Positions 6,478 to 14,645 of a stretch of 20,048 nucleotides of DNA are shown here, piece by piece. Every line of letters begins with the position of its first letter. Within the stretch, counting starts at the first letter, position 1. A program made the translations under genes and the position numbers. This DNA comes from Trebonia sp. (GTDB lineage: Bacteria > Actinomycetota > Actinomycetes > Streptosporangiales > Streptosporangiaceae): NCBI GenBank assembly GCA_030038035.1, contig JASHPP010000173.1, positions 1-20,048 on the forward strand. Reading direction: 5' to 3'. Under the pieces are notes generated by a model that was not told where the DNA came from, did not search any database, and saw only the letters and a list, made by a program, of their open reading frames with translations.

Positions 6478-7031
6478 ACCTCGAGCAGCTCGCCTTCCTT
6501 GTGCTTGAGCAGCTCGTCGACCTGGGCGACGTAGGTGTCGGTGAGCTCCTGCAGCTCACGCTCCGCGCGGCGCACCTCGTCCTCGCCGGCCTCGCCGTTC
6601 TTCACCATCTTGTCCAGCGAGTCCTTGGCGTGGCGCCGGATGTTCCTGATGGAGACCCGGCTGTCTTCGGCCTTGGAGCGCGCGGTCTTGATGTACTCGC
6701 GCCTGCGCTCCTGGGTGAGCTCGGGGAAGATCACCCGGATGATCACGCCGTCGTTGGAAGGGTTCACCCCGAGGTCGCTGTTCCTGATGGCCTTTTCGAT
6801 GGTGCCGAGGCTTGCCTTGTCGAAAGGCTGGATGATGACCATCCGCGGCTCCGGGACATGAAACGAGGCGAGCTGGTTCAGCGGGGTCGGGTTGCCGTAG
6901 TACTCGGCCGTTATCTTGGAGAAGATGCCCGGATGGACGCGGCCGGTGCGGATGTTGCTGAAGTCTTCCTTGGCGACCGAGACGGCCTTGTCCATCTTCT
7001 CCTCGGCCTCGAGGAGGGTGTCATCGATCAT
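6474..7031 (-). CDS. frr: Ribosome recycling factor
   Basis: Splits the post-termination ribosome together with EF-G. The 185-aa product has the standard length and the family landmarks: [21 protein letters not shown] in the first helix, [16 protein letters not shown] at the hinge, [18 protein letters not shown] and a long basic C-terminal helix ([13 protein letters not shown]). ATG 7031 is chosen over the codon at 7052 because AGGAG stands 8 nt before it and the product then starts [13 protein letters not shown] like its homologues. The preceding gene is tsf, not pyrH. Confidence 0.97.
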   Translation of the reverse strand: MIDDTLLEAEEKMDKAVSVAKEDFSNIRTGRVHPGIFSKITAEYYGNPTPLNQLASFHVPEPRMVIIQPFDKASLGTIEKAIRNSDLGVNPSNDGVIIRVIFPELTQERRREYIKTARSKAEDSRVSIRNIRRHAKDSLDKMVKNGEAGEDEVRRAERELQELTDTYVAQVDELLKHKEGELLEV

Positions 7032-7188
7032 CGTTACGGCTCCTGTGCGCACGCGAGAATGCCGGTCGGACTTCGACCCTGGACGGCCTTCACCACATTA
7101 CCCGCCGGCCACGGCACTTCGGCTGAGGTCTCACCTTAGTCCAGACGGCCGGCGCGGCCCGGTGGCGGCGCGTCCGGGCGGAGCGCGC

Positions 7189-7227
7189 GGCCTGGCTCAG
7201 GCCCGGGTTCGGGCCCGGGTTCAGGCC
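7189..7227 (-). terminator. Nested GC hairpin at the end of tsf
   Basis: GGCCTG (7189-7194) pairs with CAGGCC (7222-7227), and inside two copies of the palindrome CCCGGG can pair with each other. The 12-bp unit GCCCGGGTTC plus two bases is repeated at 7201 and 7213. The structure overlaps the tsf stop codon, so it could be a terminator or attenuator between tsf and frr. The rest of the 189-nt gap has no gene. Confidence 0.4.
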
Positions 7228-8057
7228 TGGCCGACCTGGAACCTGGCGAATGCCCGCACGGTCACGCCGTCGGCCTTGAGCACCTGGGCGACACTCTGCT
7301 TCGGCTCCTTCACGAACGCCTGCTCGACGAGCACGACGTCCTTGTAGAAGGCGCCCAGACGGCCCTCGACGATCTTGGGGATCGCCTGCTCAGGCTTGCC
7401 CTCATCGCGGGTAATCTGCTCCGCGATCCGGCGCTCCTTCTCGGTGACATCGGCCGGCACCTCGTCGCGGGTGACGTACTGCGGACGCATGGCGGCAATC
7501 TGCTGCGCCAGGTCCCTGGCCACCTCCTCGCTCGGCTTGTCCAGCTGGACGAGCACGCCGAGGGTCGGCGGCAGGTCGCGGTCGGTGCGGTGCAGGTAGC
7601 TGGTCACGTAACCGCCCTCGAAGCGGGCGAAGCGGCCGAGCTCGAGCTTCTCCTTGATGGCGGCGCTCGCGTCCTCGATGAGCTGCTCGACGGTCTTGCC
7701 CGGCTCGGCCTCCGTGGTCAGCAGGGCGAGCCTGTCGGTGACCTTGCTGGCCAGGGCCGCCTTCGCGATCTTGGCGGCCACCTCCTGGAACTGCTCGTTC
7801 TTGGCCACGAAGTCGGTCTCGGAGTTCAGCTCGACGAGCACGCCCGCGCTGTTGCCGTCAAGCTCGGCGGTCACCAGCCCATTGCCCGCAGTGCGGGCGG
7901 AGCGCTTGCCTGCGTCCTTGACGCCCTTCACCCGCAGGATCTCGACGGCCTCCTCGATGTTGCCGTCGGCCTCCGCGAGGGCGTTCTTGCAGTCCATCAT
8001 TCCCGCGCCGGTCTGCTCGCGAAGCCGCTTCACGTCAGCGGTGGAGAAATTCGCCAT
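7221..8057 (-). CDS. tsf: Translation elongation factor Ts
   Basis: Nucleotide exchange factor for EF-Tu. The 278-aa product has the N-terminal UBA-like domain (VKRLREQTGAGMMDCKNAL), the core motif TDFVAKN at 81-87 that inserts beside the EF-Tu Mg site, and the C-terminal dimerisation region (EQAFVKEPKQSVAQVLK). Length is typical for actinobacteria. It starts at ATG 8057 with GAGGA about 8 nt upstream, 44 nt after the rpsB stop, so both are co-transcribed. Confidence 0.97.
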   Translation of the reverse strand: MANFSTADVKRLREQTGAGMMDCKNALAEADGNIEEAVEILRVKGVKDAGKRSARTAGNGLVTAELDGNSAGVLVELNSETDFVAKNEQFQEVAAKIAKAALASKVTDRLALLTTEAEPGKTVEQLIEDASAAIKEKLELGRFARFEGGYVTSYLHRTDRDLPPTLGVLVQLDKPSEEVARDLAQQIAAMRPQYVTRDEVPADVTEKERRIAEQITRDEGKPEQAIPKIVEGRLGAFYKDVVLVEQAFVKEPKQSVAQVLKADGVTVRAFARFQVGQA

Positions 8058-8080
8058 GTCGTGGTTCCTCGTTCGTCAGT

Positions 8081-8120
8081 CGTCACTCGTCGTCGGCCTC
8101 GTCACTCGTCTTTGGCCTCG
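8081..8120. repeat. 21-bp tandem duplication spanning the rpsB stop codon
   Basis: The 21 nt at 8081-8101 recur at 8100-8120 with two differences. The second copy holds the real rpsB stop (8102-8104) and the last codons of S2; the first copy has the same trinucleotide downstream of the stop. This looks like slippage in the repetitive 3' end. Confidence 0.7.
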
Positions 8121-9106
8121 TTGGCCTCGTTGGCCTCGTTGGCCTCGGCCGCATCACCGGATTCGTCGCCGGCCTCATCGATGGCCTCATCGATGGCCGC
8201 GTCGGCGGCCTCGTCGGCCTCGTCGGCCTGGGCTTCGTCGGCCTCGGCCTCGGCCACCGCCTCAGCGGTCGCCGAGTCGGTGCTCACCACGTCGTCGGCG
8301 ATCACGCCGGCATCGGCGCCGTTGCCCTCAAGCAGGTCCCGCTCCCACTCTGGCAGCGGCTCCTCGCTGGAGAACTCGTCGTCGGAGGGCTTCTGGTCGC
8401 CCTCGGCCGCTCCGGCCCGGGCGATCAGGCCGTCGGCCACCGCATCCGCGACCACCCGGGTCAGCAGCGCCACGCTGCGGATCGCGTCGTCGTTGCCAGG
8501 GATCGGGTAGCTCACCTCGTCCGGGTCGCAGTTGGTGTCCAGGATGGCCACGACCGGGATGCCCAGCTTGCGCGCCTCGCTGACCGCGATGTGCTCCTTC
8601 TTGGTGTCGACCACCCAGATGGCGCTCGGCACCCGCGACATGTCCCTGATCCCGCCCAGCGTCCGCTCGAGCTTGTCGTGCTCGCGCTTGAGCTGGAGCA
8701 GCTCCTTCTTCGTCATGCCGGAGCCGGCCACGTCGTTGAAGTCGATCTCCTCAAGCTCCTTCAGCCGCTGCAGCCGCTTGAACACCGTGGAGAAGTTCGT
8801 CAGCATTCCGCCCAGCCACCGCTGGTTCACGAAGGGCATACCGACCCGGCGCGCCTGTTCGGCGATCGCTTCCTGGGCCTGCTTCTTGGTCCCCACGTAC
8901 AGGATCGTGCCGCCGTGCGCGACCGTCTCCTTGATGAACTCGTACGCTCGGTCGATGTAGTCAAGCGACTGCTGCAGGTCGATGATGTAGATTCCGTTGC
9001 GCTCGGTGAAGATGTATCGCTTCATCTTCGGGTTCCAGCGCCTCGTCTGGTGGCCGAAATGAACGCCGCTCTCCAGGAGCTGCTTCATGGTGACGACCGG
9101 GGCCAT
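8102..9106 (-). CDS. rpsB: 30S ribosomal protein S2 with long acidic tail
   Basis: Structural protein of the 30S subunit, 334 aa. The S2 core is complete: [20 protein letters not shown] at the start, [64 protein letters not shown] and [19 protein letters not shown]. After about residue 245 the protein becomes an Asp/Glu/Ala tail of ~90 residues with EAIDEA and EANEAN repeats; such tails are common in actinobacteria but this one is long. ATG 9106 gives the family N-terminus ([11 protein letters not shown]); the frame continues upstream but that part is Arg-rich and non-coding in character. AAGGAAGG lies 11-18 nt upstream and a strong hairpin just beyond. Confidence 0.96.
   Translation of the reverse strand: MAPVVTMKQLLESGVHFGHQTRRWNPKMKRYIFTERNGIYIIDLQQSLDYIDRAYEFIKETVAHGGTILYVGTKKQAQEAIAEQARRVGMPFVNQRWLGGMLTNFSTVFKRLQRLKELEEIDFNDVAGSGMTKKELLQLKREHDKLERTLGGIRDMSRVPSAIWVVDTKKEHIAVSEARKLGIPVVAILDTNCDPDEVSYPIPGNDDAIRSVALLTRVVADAVADGLIARAGAAEGDQKPSDDEFSSEEPLPEWERDLLEGNGADAGVIADDVVSTDSATAEAVAEAEADEAQADEADEAADAAIDEAIDEAGDESGDAAEANEANEANEAKDE
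8112..8197. repeat. Short tandem repeats coding the acidic tail of S2
   Basis: TTGGCCTCG is repeated four times without change at 8112-8147, coding the terminal Glu-Ala-Asn repeats, and CTCATCGATGGC twice at 8174-8197, coding Ala-Ile-Asp-Glu. The tract should be prone to length change. Confidence 0.85.
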
Positions 9107-9126
9107 CGCTACGGTCCTTCCTTCGT

Positions 9127-9151
9127 GCGCGCGGCTGTTGCGGCCGCGCGC
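9127..9151 (-). promoter_or_regulatory. Perfect 9-bp hairpin in the rpsB leader
   Basis: In the rpsB mRNA, GCGCGCGGC (9151-9143) and GCCGCGCGC (9135-9127) form a perfect stem with a 7-nt loop. The hairpin ends about 3 nt before the purine-rich AAGGAAGG and 20 nt before the start codon. S2 is known to repress its own mRNA through the rpsB leader in Escherichia coli; whether this hairpin does so here is inference. Confidence 0.5.
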
Positions 9152-9397
9152 GGCTCGGTTACCTCCTGGTGCCCGTGCATGTCCCGCACCGTGCGGCCGG
9201 TCCCTGGCTTTCGCCCTGGCCGGCGGACCGAGTGGTGCGTCCCGCGCGATCTGGGTTCGTGCGGCATACGGGCACGCGAATTGCGGCCGCCTCGTGTGCC
9301 ACGCGGCACGGATCAAAGCGACCGGTATCAAGACTACTTGAAGTCGGGCGCGGTCGTGATGCCGACTCCCGCGCTGCGCTGGTGCCGGGGCGATGAT

Positions 9398-9415
9398 CCC
9401 CGCCGCCCGGCGGGG
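9398..9415 (-). terminator. GC hairpin after xerC
   Basis: CCCCGCC (9398-9404) and GGCGGGG (9409-9415) form a 7-bp stem with a 4-nt loop, 1 nt past the xerC stop codon. No U tract follows. It likely separates xerC from rpsB. Confidence 0.6.
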
Positions 9416-9416
9416 G

Positions 9417-10493
9417 TCAGGCGCGGGGGTGCGCCTGGCGGTAGCTCGCCTTCAGCCGCTCAGCCGACACGTGCGTATAGATCTGAGTGGTAGCTGGTGA
9501 GGAGTGCCCGAGGATCTCCTGCACACTGCGCAGGTCAGCCCCGCCTTCGAGCAAGTGGGTGGCGGCGGTATGCCGGATCGCGTGCGGGCCGGCGTCGCGC
9601 ACGGCCTGCGTGCCCGCCGTGGTCGCCGCGACCGCCGCGACCGCGGCGAGGTCCGCTCCCCGCAGGCGCGCGTGGACGATGCGCCGGGCGGTCCGCGGGT
9701 CCAGGCGACCGCCGCGCGCGCCAAGGAACAGGGCCGTGCCGCTGCGGCTGTTCGCCAGCGCAGGACGTCCGAGATCCGCCCACCTGACCACCGCGCGCAT
9801 CGCGGGCACCCCGATGGGAACGACCCGTTCCTTGCGGCCCTTGCCCAGCACGCGGACGGTGCGCCGGTCATGGTCCAGCCCCCCGGCGTCCAGGTCGCAC
9901 AACTCGCTCACCCGGATCGCGGACGCGTAAAGCAGCTCGAGCACGGCGACGTCGCGCATCGCGAGCGCCGCGGAGGTCCGCTGGCCGGAGGCGAGATCTC
10001 GCAGCGCCCGGTCCTCGCAGTCCGCGAGGACCGTGTTGATCTCCTCCCTGCGCAGCACCTGCGGCAGGACGCGCCGCGCCTTCGGGGTGCCGAGCTGCGG
10101 CCCGGGATCGGCGGCGAGCCATCCCTGGCGGTGAGCAAAGGAGGTGAACGCCCGTGCCGCCGCGCCGTGGCGCGCCAGCGTCGCGCGCGCGGCGCCAGCC
10201 TGATGCTGGCTGGCCAGCCAGCCGCGCAGGATCGTGACATCCAGCGAGCCCGGCTCGCTCACTCCGTGACGCCACGCGTACTCCAGCAGCGACAGCATGT
10301 CGCCGTGGTAAGCGCGGACCGTATGGCGCGAGAGCGCACGCTCAGCGTCGAGATACCGGCAGAACTCCGACAGCGCGACACTCAACCCCGCCGGAAGCGC
10401 CTGTCTCGGGCCCTCCGCGCCGGCGGCACGCTCCCTGGGCGTAGCCATGGGCAAAGTGTGCACCGGACCGGACCGGTTGGGAACTCCCTCCAC
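9417..10493 (-). CDS. xerC: Tyrosine recombinase of the XerC/XerD family
   Basis: Site-specific recombinase, probably resolving chromosome dimers at dif. The N-terminal SAM-like domain spans about 38-125 ([22 protein letters not shown]) and the catalytic domain 145-355. All catalytic residues are visible: R194 (AIRVSEL), K218 (LGKGRKER), H304-x2-R307 ([11 protein letters not shown]), H330 (LGHSS) and the nucleophile Y339 (TQIYTHVS). An Ala/Thr-rich insert at about 281-300, just before the HxxR box, is longer than in usual XerC. The first ~30 residues are poorly conserved in type: GTG 10493 lacks a Shine-Dalgarno and ATG 10448 is an alternative start. It lies between dprA and rpsB as in other actinobacteria, but separated from dprA by the protease gene. 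Confidence 0.92.
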   Translation of the reverse strand: MEGVPNRSGPVHTLPMATPRERAAGAEGPRQALPAGLSVALSEFCRYLDAERALSRHTVRAYHGDMLSLLEYAWRHGVSEPGSLDVTILRGWLASQHQAGAARATLARHGAAARAFTSFAHRQGWLAADPGPQLGTPKARRVLPQVLRREEINTVLADCEDRALRDLASGQRTSAALAMRDVAVLELLYASAIRVSELCDLDAGGLDHDRRTVRVLGKGRKERVVPIGVPAMRAVVRWADLGRPALANSRSGTALFLGARGGRLDPRTARRIVHARLRGADLAAVAAVAATTAGTQAVRDAGPHAIRHTAATHLLEGGADLRSVQEILGHSSPATTQIYTHVSAERLKASYRQAHPRA

Positions 10494-10515
10494 AAGGTTT
10501 TACCGGGCTGTTGCA

Positions 10516-10569
10516 CGGCCCCCGGCGCGGCGGGAACCCGGTCCTGGTCATGACGCCGGGCGCGGGCCG
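10516..10569 (-). terminator. Possible hairpin after the S53 protease gene
   Basis: CGGCCC (10516-10521) can pair with GGGCCG (10564-10569) and CCGGCG (10522-10527) with CGCCGG (10554-10559), with a small bulge between. The structure starts 3 nt past the protease stop and fills the gap to xerC. Confidence 0.4.
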
Positions 10570-10572
10570 CCG

Positions 10573-13500
10573 TTAAGGTCTCGGCGTCACCGCGTTGGAC
10601 GTCGCTGCCAAGCCCGCGCCTAGCCCGTTGATGGCCTGGACCGTGAACCGCCACGAGACCCCGGTCGCCAGCTTGCCGACGGTGACCTTGGTCACGTGCC
10701 CGGACACCCTCACGACGACCCGCTTGTGGCCCTTGGCAGAACCGGTGATCAGGTATCCGGTCAGCGGGCTGCCGCCGTTGTCGCTCGGAGCCTTCCAGCT
10801 GACCGTCGCCGACTTGACGCCTGCCCTGGCCACGACGTCGCGGGGGGCTGCGGGCGAACTCTTCGTGTAGGTGAAGACGGCAGCCGGGTTGACCGCGCTG
10901 CGCGGCTGCGGCGGCGACGTCAGCGTCCCGCCCACCGTGGTGATCGTGATGTCCACCTTCGTGCCTGCTTTGCCGGGCGGCGCCGTGACGATGATCGGGC
11001 CGCTCGGCGAACCCGTCACCTGCTCCAGGATCTTCGCCCGCACCGAGCCGAAGTCGACCGCTGTCACCTCGGAGTCGAGCGCTCCCTGGATCGTCACGGT
11101 CGTGCCGCCGTGCGCCGGACCGGACGCGGGGCCGCTCGAGGTGACGACCGGCCGGCCCGCGTAGGCCAGCTGGAACGTATCCAGCTTCGGATCGGGGACG
11201 GTGCACCCGGTCACGCTGCAGAGGAGGACGTCGGTCGGGAAGGTGAAGAACTGCGGGATGGCGACCGTCAGCGACGCGTCGGTCTGGTGTGAGATCGCGG
11301 TCGCGGTCGAGGTGAGGAAGTCGAGCGATCCCTGCGCCTGGAATACGACGCTGGTCACGTCCGACAGGCCCTCGCCGGTGATCGTGAGGTTACCGGGATC
11401 CGCCTGGGCGGCCACGTGCCTGGAGATGCCGGTAAGGACCGGGGTCCCCGCGTAGGTGACCGAGGAGACGTTGGAAAGCTGCCCAGCGCTCAGTACCGAC
11501 AGCGGAACCGGGAACGGTTCGACGGTGGGCGCCGCCGGCGGGATCGCGAGGACGATCTGAGTCGGCGTGATGCCGTCGGTGCCGAAGTCCTGGGAGAACC
11601 CGACGCCGGCCGGGCCGACATTCGCGTACTCGAACGTGAGGAGATTGAATCCGCTGCCCGAGATGACCTCGGCCGACGTGCCGTTCTCGCTGGCGAACGC
11701 AGGGCTCACCGAGGTGATGACCGGTGCCGGGGCGTAGTCGTACTCCTCCGGCGCGGGCACTACCTCGCAGTCGCACCCGGCGGGCGGGACGAACGCTCCG
11801 TTCGGGCTGAAGACGATCGGTCCCTGGTACGCCGGGAGGATCGGCGGGCCTGAGCTGGTCCCTGACGGCGTGGTCACCGTCACGGCGACGGCGCAGATCC
11901 CCTGCGCCGAGCTCACGGCGCACGATCCGTCGCTGGCCGGGACCGTGGCGCGCAGCTCGTTGTCGTTGAGCACCGTGAACGAGGTGGCCGGGACGTCGCC
12001 GAAGTCGACGCTTGTGGCCGCGCCCAGGGCTGCCCCGACGATGTCCACCGTGTTACCCCCGGCGGTCGGGCCGTTGGACGAGCTCACGTAGTCGACGACG
12101 GGCGCCCCTGACGAGTTGGCCGTGTACTGGTAGACGGACGCGCTGCTTGGCGCGCTCGACTGCTGCGGGCTGCCGGCGGTGACAACCGTGACGTCCGCCC
12201 GCCCCCCGACGCCGGACGCCGTCCCGTCGGGAGCGTAGAACGCGGGCACATCGACCGTGATGTCGCTGGCTGACCAGCTGACCACGGTCGCGTCGACGTT
12301 CCCGAAGAACACCGAGCCAGACGTGGCGCCGAAGTTGGACCCCGAGATCTCCACGGTCCCCCCGCCGGCGATCGTGTGGGTGCCGGTGAGCTGCGTGAGC
12401 GAGGTCACCACTGGAGACGGCGTCGCGTGACCGCCCGCGGCCACGGCGCACAGCTGCGCTGCCAGCCCGGGGGCGCCGTCGGCGTCGGTGACCCGCGGCG
12501 TGCCGAGTCCGCTGGCAAGGTCGTAGCCCTTCCCTGCCTGCCAGTCCACCCCGTCGCCGACACCGAGGTTGTCGTTGTTCCCCACGGTGATGTCGTTGAA
12601 CGCGTCCGCGTAGTCAGTGGCCGAGGCAGACGCGACCTGATAAAGCAGCGGCTCGGCGAAGCCAACGCCGTGCGGCAGGCCAGCGCATCCGCTCGAGGCG
12701 TTGATCTCGGCGAGGATCGCCGCCCACATCGGCGTGGATATCGACGTCCCGCCGATCGGCGTCCAGGATCCGGCATAGTAGACCGTAGGACCGCTCTGGG
12801 GATCGGCGAGCGCGCTGACATCAGGCACTTCCCTGCACGTGGTCCCGGCCGGCAGCGTGGTGGGAATCCCCTGCAGATGGAAGTCATCGGCAGTGCCCGA
12901 CGGATCGTTGCTGCACGCCTCGTCAGCTGCCGTCTGCGGTACCGCCACCGAGTCCTGCCATGGCGGCATGGCCCAGGTCTCGGAGATCCCGCCGCCGCCC
13001 GCGCCGCCCGAGTTGCCGTTGTTCCACACGGTCTCCTTGGGCGGCTCGGTCGCGTCCGTGACCGTGGTGCCGCCCACCGACGTCACGTACGGCTGGCTGC
13101 CGGGGTCGTCGACTGACAAATCGGTCGGCGTGGGCGTCGTGGCGTGGCCTGCGCAATCATCAGAGCCGTCGTCTCCGGCCGCGGAGAACACCGTCTGGCC
13201 CTGCGCTGCCGTCTGCTCGAAGATCTCGTTCTCCACCTGCTGGACGCCGGGCGCACCCTGCTGCTCTTCGGTCTCGCACACGCCCCAGCTTGTCGAGATC
13301 TGGTTCGCGTCGTCGGCCTGCGCGATCGCGTTCCAGTCATCGAGCGGCCCGAACGGATCGTCCATGTTCGGCGCCTCGAAGACGTGAATCTTGGCGGCCG
13401 GGGCCAGGGCCGACACGGTCTCGATGTCCAGCGCGGCCTCCGCGCTGCCAGGGCCGGTGCCCGGGCCGCCGTCAACCAGGGTCACCGTGATCTGGCTGGT

Positions 13501-14463
13501 GTGGCTGGCCCCGAAATAGCACTTGTCGAATGCGGCGATGTCGGACATCGCGAAGGGCTCAAGCTCGTAGATGTCAATGGTCTGCCCGGCCGCGAGGTCG
13601 CCGGCCCCGTAGAGCGGATCGAGCCCGTAAGCCGCCGCGACCTGCTGGTCGGTGAGACCGCCGAGCTGCTCCTGTGCCTGGGCGGCGGCGCAGGCGACCG
13701 GGCCGCCGTCCGACGCGGCGGGCGTGGCAACCGCGGCGGGCGCGGCGGCCGCGGCGGCCGAGCGCTGGCCCCGCGGGGCCGCTTCCAGGCTGTTGTCCTC
13801 GCTCACCAGCTGATTGAGGCCTACGACGGCCGTAACGTCCTGGGCGATCGAGGCCGGCAGGCGGACCGCGGACGTCGTGGCCTGTCCGAGCGTGCCGCCC
13901 GCGAGTTCGACCCGCTGGAGTCCGGTGTGAAACGCCGCCTCCACCGTGGCGGCCGTTCCCCTGAAGCTGACGAGCAGGTTGTTGGCCGACACGTCGCTTA
14001 CCGTCAGCCCGTCGATCCTGAGCTGGTTCTCAACCGCGGCCACAGCCGACGCACTCGGGCCGAACAGGCTGGTGAACTGTCCGCGGGCCAGGTAGTGCCG
14101 GTAGTCGGGGGACTTCGGACTCGACACGGCGTCGATGAACGCGGTCACGGCGGCGGGGTCCGGGAGCCGCAGGGCAACAGCGCCGGTCACTTCGGCGGTG
14201 CTGGCGACGGCGCCGGCGAGGCGTGAGCCACCCGGCAGCTTCGGCGCGGCAACGACCGCCACCAGGCGCGACGCGGCAGCACTCGAACGCGGCTGGGACT
14301 GCCCTGCCTGCGCGGCGGCGGGTATCAAGATCCCCAGCGCGCCAACCAGCGCTACCGCCGCCGTGAACACGCGTCTGGGCGGGGTCGCCCAGCACGACCG
14401 CAGAAGTGATCTGGCCTGGGAACGGCGCCGCGATATGCCGCGCCTGTGTCGCCCAGCTGACAT
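10573..14463 (-). CDS. Secreted S53 (sedolisin/kumamolisin) protease with IPT/TIG and Fn3 domains
   Basis: A 1296-aa extracellular serine-carboxyl endopeptidase. Residues 1-53 are a basic, long n-region plus a hydrophobic core (VALVGALGILIPAAAQA) fitting a signal peptide. Residues ~60-215 are the pro-kumamolisin activation domain. The catalytic domain (~265-670) shows E342 and D346 (AEAALDIE), oxyanion D431 (SAAGDDGS), the nucleophile S574 in GGTSISTP, and the calcium-site segment FNDITVGNND (622-631) followed by GYDLASGLGTP. Then come five IPT/TIG-like immunoglobulin domains, starting near 683, 787, 912, 1007 and 1104, and an Fn3 domain at about 1203-1296. There is no LPXTG or C-terminal membrane helix, so it should be released or held non-covalently. 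S53 enzymes work at acid pH. ATG 14463 has AGAGGA just upstream; TATATA at 14536-14531 may be its -10. It is flanked by its own putative terminator and looks like a separate unit set between dprA and xerC. Confidence 0.93.
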   Translation of the reverse strand: MSAGRHRRGISRRRSQARSLLRSCWATPPRRVFTAAVALVGALGILIPAAAQAGQSQPRSSAAASRLVAVVAAPKLPGGSRLAGAVASTAEVTGAVALRLPDPAAVTAFIDAVSSPKSPDYRHYLARGQFTSLFGPSASAVAAVENQLRIDGLTVSDVSANNLLVSFRGTAATVEAAFHTGLQRVELAGGTLGQATTSAVRLPASIAQDVTAVVGLNQLVSEDNSLEAAPRGQRSAAAAAAPAAVATPAASDGGPVACAAAQAQEQLGGLTDQQVAAAYGLDPLYGAGDLAAGQTIDIYELEPFAMSDIAAFDKCYFGASHTSQITVTLVDGGPGTGPGSAEAALDIETVSALAPAAKIHVFEAPNMDDPFGPLDDWNAIAQADDANQISTSWGVCETEEQQGAPGVQQVENEIFEQTAAQGQTVFSAAGDDGSDDCAGHATTPTPTDLSVDDPGSQPYVTSVGGTTVTDATEPPKETVWNNGNSGGAGGGGISETWAMPPWQDSVAVPQTAADEACSNDPSGTADDFHLQGIPTTLPAGTTCREVPDVSALADPQSGPTVYYAGSWTPIGGTSISTPMWAAILAEINASSGCAGLPHGVGFAEPLLYQVASASATDYADAFNDITVGNNDNLGVGDGVDWQAGKGYDLASGLGTPRVTDADGAPGLAAQLCAVAAGGHATPSPVVTSLTQLTGTHTIAGGGTVEISGSNFGATSGSVFFGNVDATVVSWSASDITVDVPAFYAPDGTASGVGGRADVTVVTAGSPQQSSAPSSASVYQYTANSSGAPVVDYVSSSNGPTAGGNTVDIVGAALGAATSVDFGDVPATSFTVLNDNELRATVPASDGSCAVSSAQGICAVAVTVTTPSGTSSGPPILPAYQGPIVFSPNGAFVPPAGCDCEVVPAPEEYDYAPAPVITSVSPAFASENGTSAEVISGSGFNLLTFEYANVGPAGVGFSQDFGTDGITPTQIVLAIPPAAPTVEPFPVPLSVLSAGQLSNVSSVTYAGTPVLTGISRHVAAQADPGNLTITGEGLSDVTSVVFQAQGSLDFLTSTATAISHQTDASLTVAIPQFFTFPTDVLLCSVTGCTVPDPKLDTFQLAYAGRPVVTSSGPASGPAHGGTTVTIQGALDSEVTAVDFGSVRAKILEQVTGSPSGPIIVTAPPGKAGTKVDITITTVGGTLTSPPQPRSAVNPAAVFTYTKSSPAAPRDVVARAGVKSATVSWKAPSDNGGSPLTGYLITGSAKGHKRVVVRVSGHVTKVTVGKLATGVSWRFTVQAINGLGAGLAATSNAVTPRP

Positions 14464-14559
14464 GCTTCCTCTTCCCGAGCCCCGCTAGCAGTCGGTCGTC
14501 AGCCGGCCAGGACGGCGCGGCCTTCATGGGTATATAGAGCTGCATATCAGGAAAGGCGC

Positions 14560-14609
14560 GCGCCTAGGTGCAGTTAGCGTGAACGGAGATAATGTCGTTG
14601 CCTAGGCGC
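14560..14609 (-). terminator. 9-bp inverted repeat between dprA and the protease gene
   Basis: GCGCCTAGG (14560-14568) and CCTAGGCGC (14601-14609) are exact complements with a 32-nt loop. It lies about 36 nt past the dprA stop and could end the yraN-comM-dprA transcript, or act as a regulator site ahead of the protease gene. The remaining part of the gap (14464-14559) holds the protease leader. Confidence 0.4.
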
Positions 14610-14645
14610 TGATCGCGCCGGCAGGCAAAGTGGACTGCGTGCACG

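Larger units (their letters stand above)
9107..9416 (-). promoter_or_regulatory. rpsB upstream region
   Basis: About 310 nt without a gene. It carries the xerC terminator hairpin at its far end and a strong hairpin beside the rpsB ribosome binding site. A promoter for rpsB-tsf should lie here; TAGTCT and TTGATA hexamers occur near 9330-9340 on the minus strand but I see no well-spaced pair. In Streptomyces an M23 peptidase gene often stands near this place; none is here. Confidence 0.5.

Noticed and set aside
13144..14226. Plus-strand 360-codon frame over the protease gene
   Set aside because: Antisense shadow; the protease frame shows signal peptide, prodomain and all S53 catalytic residues.
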